Notes under the pieces: generated by a model
Told to the model about the DNA's origin: nothing
What the model saw: only the letters and a program-made list of their open reading frames with translations
The model's database searches: none
Translations under genes and position numbers: made by a program
Assembly (NCBI GenBank): GCA_944324305.1
Contig: CALUVV010000003.1
Coordinates: 165,750 to 229,749 of the forward strand
Source of the DNA: Candidatus Gastranaerophilales bacterium
Lineage (GTDB): Bacteria; Cyanobacteriota; Vampirovibrionia; Gastranaerophilales; Gastranaerophilaceae
Reading direction: 5' to 3'
Length of the DNA stretch: 64,000 bases
In this document: positions 61,710 through 64,000 of the stretch, one piece after another
Numbering within the stretch: position 1 is the stretch's first letter
Layout: every line of letters begins with the position of its first letter

Positions 61710-62691
61710 TTTTATATCTCCTTATTAAGTTTATTCTTATTTTTATTTTCTTTAGTATTACTATATAAATTCTTTCAGAACTAATATCAATTCTTAGTAT
61801 ATTTTTTAAAATATATATCATTATCAGCATAGTAAAAATTAAATTTTGTTTTATGCTAAAGGCACAGAACAAATCAAATATATTATTTAAATCTAATCCG
61901 TTATGTGTCAGAAAAAGTGACATTGCTTTATTAAAAGAAAAACCCAGCATAAAATTTTCACAACAACTATACCTGAGTTTTTTGTCCTTAAGCATTCTGA
62001 AGGAATTGGCAAATCCGCAGAATAAATGGAAGTTTCTTTGTCTGAAATGTAATTCTTCATTTGCACCCCTTGCATATTGCTTATTATCCTTTTCAAGTGT
62101 AAATGACTGTTTTACAATAACATTTTCGGGTACGAAAATCTTTTTTCCCTGGTTTACAATTTCACAAACCAGAGCCATATGAGGGAATAACGTATATGCA
62201 TTTATGTACATTTTCTGCATTACCGAAGAAGTAATATTTTCAGTATTATAAATTGCAGCCGGTAAAAAAGAAAACTCATTAATCAACACAGGCAAAGAAA
62301 TTTTTTTATAATCTGTAAGGCGTTCCGCCATGATAATCGCATTTTCATTTGAGTTAAGAGCATTGTCAATCTCATCCCAATGTGTCCAATCATAATCATC
62401 ATCATCGCATAAAACCCAGAGCCATTTTTTTGAAGCAAGTTCAAACGGTTTTATAATATTTCCTGATAAACCGAGGTTTCTGTTATTTGAAATATAAACA
62501 AGATTTGAAAATCGTTCGGCATATTCCGTACATAATTCTCTGGTACCGTCATTCGAAGCATTATCAATAACTTTAATATCAAGCTCTCTGACAGGGCTTG
62601 CCATATCAAATATTTGTTCAAAAGTTCTTTTTAACTTCTCTCTCCTGTTATATGTAATTATGAATATTTCTAAATCTTGCCTGCTGCCCAT
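61702..62691 (-). CDS. GT2-family glycosyltransferase
   Basis: The 329-aa product shows LEIFIITYNRREKLKRTFEQ, DIKVIDNASNDGTRELC, NRNLGLSGNIIKPFELA and VLCDDDDYDW as DxD motif, a GT-A fold enzyme. The start at ATG 62691 follows GAAGGGC; the longer frame is in the promoter region. The radical SAM gene is translated next. It lies divergent from the XRE gene at 62806. Confidence 0.85.
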   Translation of the reverse strand: MGSRQDLEIFIITYNRREKLKRTFEQIFDMASPVRELDIKVIDNASNDGTRELCTEYAERFSNLVYISNNRNLGLSGNIIKPFELASKKWLWVLCDDDDYDWTHWDEIDNALNSNENAIIMAERLTDYKKISLPVLINEFSFLPAAIYNTENITSSVMQKMYINAYTLFPHMALVCEIVNQGKKIFVPENVIVKQSFTLEKDNKQYARGANEELHFRQRNFHLFCGFANSFRMLKDKKLRYSCCENFMLGFSFNKAMSLFLTHNGLDLNNIFDLFCAFSIKQNLIFTMLIMIYILKNILRIDISSERIYIVILKKIKIRINLIRRYKNA

Positions 62692-62805
62692 ATGCCCTTC
62701 AACAAATATTATACAAGTTAGAATATCATAATTATGAATAAAATACAATATACAATAACATTTTTATTAATTATTCAGAGAAATATAATAACAAGAGGAG
62801 CTGTT

Positions 62806-63135
62806 ATGGATGATAAAAAGGTGAAAATCCTCTTAGGCAAGAGGATTAAGCAACTAAGGCAAAGTTTCAACTTCACACAATTTGTCTTAGGAGAAAAAAT
62901 AGATATCAACCAACGGCAAGTTGCACAAATTGAAAGCGGGAACTCATTTCCGTCACTTTCTACATTAGTTAAATTAGCTAAAGTATATAATTGCGAAATA
63001 AAAGATTTGTTTAACTATAACCATCTTGAAGAAGAAAAAACAATTAAAGAAAACATTAAAAATATAATATCAAATCTTGATAAAAAAGACACACAGCTTT
63101 TATATGCGATAGCAAAAGTTATCAGAGAGAAATAA
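62806..63135 (+). CDS. XRE-family HTH regulator
   Basis: The 109-aa protein has a Cro/C1-type domain (KRIKQLRQSFNFTQFVLGEK, INQRQVAQIESGNSFPSLST) and a charged C-terminal helix. AGAGGAG precedes the ATG at 62806. It is divergent from the glycosyltransferase gene and overlaps the epimerase start by one base, so it may regulate the glycan locus. It differs from the XRE gene at 12320 by its extra C-terminal part. Confidence 0.87.
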   Translation: MDDKKVKILLGKRIKQLRQSFNFTQFVLGEKIDINQRQVAQIESGNSFPSLSTLVKLAKVYNCEIKDLFNYNHLEEEKTIKENIKNIISNLDKKDTQLLYAIAKVIREK

Positions 63136-64000
63136 TGCAGTTTAAAACAATTCTCATTACAGGTACAACAGGTTATCTGGGGACAAAATTAAGCAAACAA
63201 TTTTTAGATAAGGGGTATAATATTATTGCACTTTGCCTTAACCGCCGCGAAAAATTCCTTTACTCTGATAATGACAAAGTCAAAACTTATTATTTAGACA
63301 CAGATAATATACAAGATATTTTTGAAGTAAACATTATAGATATAATAATTCATACTGCAACATTATACGGCAGAAATAATGAACATCTTACAGAAATGGT
63401 CAGGGCTAATATTGAATTTCCATGCAGTGTGTTGGAACTTGCAGAATTATACAACGTAAAACTGTTTATAAATACAGATACAATACTTGCAAAAAATATT
63501 AATGCCTACTCAATGACTAAAAGTCATTTTGCAGATTGGTTATCGCTATATGCAAATAAATTAAAATGTGTGAACTTAAAGCTTGATCATTTTTACGGTC
63601 CTAACGATAATCCTGTAAAATTTGTTGCATGGATTATAGAAAATCTAAAAAATAATGTAGAAAAAATTGATTTAACAGAAGGCTCACAAACCAGAGATTT
63701 TATATATATTGATGATGTTTTAACTGCATATAGCTGCATTATTGATAATTTTGAAAAACTTTCAAATGACAAAATTAATTGTTTTGAGGTAGGCACAAAT
63801 ACAAGAACCAAAATCAGAGACATAGTTATTATGCTGAAAGAACTCATGCACAACACAAAAACCGTTCTTAATTTTGGAGCAATACCATACAGGAAAAATG
63901 AAGTATTAAGCTACGAGGTTAATACAACAGGTTTACGCCTGTTAGGGTGGAAACCTGTTGTTCCCGTACGGGAAGGTTTGAAAAAAATTATAGAAATAGA
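63135..64000 (+). CDS. NAD-dependent epimerase/dehydratase (3' end outside window)
   Basis: The frame is open from ATG 63135 to the window edge (288 codons). It shows the Rossmann motif ILITGTTGYLGTKL, the catalytic YSMTK (Tyr and Lys of the extended SDR family), LDHFYGPNDNP and TRDFIYIDDVLTAY. It acts on a nucleotide sugar, perhaps like CDP-abequose synthase or a UDP-sugar epimerase; the acceptor cannot be told. It begins at the XRE stop, within the surface-glycan locus. Confidence 0.88.
   Translation, partial: MQFKTILITGTTGYLGTKLSKQFLDKGYNIIALCLNRREKFLYSDNDKVKTYYLDTDNIQDIFEVNIIDIIIHTATLYGRNNEHLTEMVRANIEFPCSVLELAELYNVKLFINTDTILAKNINAYSMTKSHFADWLSLYANKLKCVNLKLDHFYGPNDNPVKFVAWIIENLKNNVEKIDLTEGSQTRDFIYIDDVLTAYSCIIDNFEKLSNDKINCFEVGTNTRTKIRDIVIMLKELMHNTKTVLNFGAIPYRKNEVLSYEVNTTGLRLLGWKPVVPVREGLKKIIEI

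Noticed and set aside
1..64000. rRNA genes, insertion sequences, prophage or CRISPR-Cas
   Set aside because: None was seen: no transposase or integrase motifs, no cas genes, no repeat-spacer arrays and no rRNA-like segments on reading both strands.

Overview
The window is AT-rich bacterial DNA (roughly one third G+C by eye), standard code, gene-dense on both strands, with no rRNA, tRNA, insertion sequence, prophage or CRISPR array that I could see. Several features point to a non-photosynthetic relative of the Cyanobacteria, most likely a gut Melainabacteria/Vampirovibrionia (Gastranaerophilales-type) genome: many small secreted proteins with a FTLAEVLxTLGIIGV prepilin N-terminus, a Tic20/Ycf60-like membrane protein, a Ski2-type DEVH helicase with a DSHCT-like C-terminus, an SLH-domain protein, and many lineage-specific proteins with glycine zippers or Asn/Gly-rich N-termini. 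This assignment is inferred from style and gene families; no search was run.

Layout. 1-6.3 kb: 3' end of recG, two paralogous Gly/Asn-rich proteins with look-alike promoters, rpiB, rsfS, a TPR protein and a Tic20-like protein. 6.4-16.9 kb: phosphodiester glycosidase, pilin-like genes around the Ski2-like helicase, an XRE regulator, serS, a TMEM43-like protein, an isocitrate-dehydrogenase-type enzyme. 17-26.3 kb: two glycine-zipper proteins, uridine-kinase-like protein, SLH protein, pyk, two pilin-like genes sharing an almost identical 266-bp 5' module. 26.3-39.7 kb: MFS transporter, lgt with a lipoprotein TPR gene, then a long + strand run (ClpX-type zinc-finger protein, helical-repeat protein, ruvX, DUF1292, multi-Clp_N protein, tilS, hpt, histidine kinase), and uvrB. 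39.6-46.4 kb: CpaF-like and CpaE-like ATPases downstream of a pilin-like gene that has a long structured leader, plus lineage-specific proteins. 46.5-54.6 kb: nadD-yqeK, a HerA-like/Tudor protein, and the minus-strand run purD-like, dnaJ, queE, def, fmt, aroH. 54.7-64 kb: two pilin-like genes and a surface-glycan locus (glf, three GT2 glycosyltransferases, a frameshifted radical SAM gene, XRE regulator, a truncated epimerase).

The most striking signal is a shared contingency design. Four pilin-like genes (8386-9125, 19492-20255, 24983-25761, 42185-42939, all on the minus strand) each carry a run of exactly ten G at the same place, just before the prepilin cleavage site. In all four the ribosome-binding-site-supported ATG is one base out of frame with the pilin body; a tract of 8, 11 or 14 G would join them. 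This looks like a family of phase-variable pilins all recorded OFF, unless it is a homopolymer length error. A fifth ten-base C run lies inside the coding region at 2580-3779, where ten is the in-frame length.

Other notable structure: a long leader (about 200 nt) with a multi-stem RNA before the pilin-like gene at 42185-42939; a palindromic GTATATA-N5-TATATAC promoter element before three lineage-specific genes; repeated cases where the -10 box sits 6-9 bases before the start codon (probable leaderless mRNAs); and an operon carrying Clp substrate-recognition domains without any AAA+ motor.
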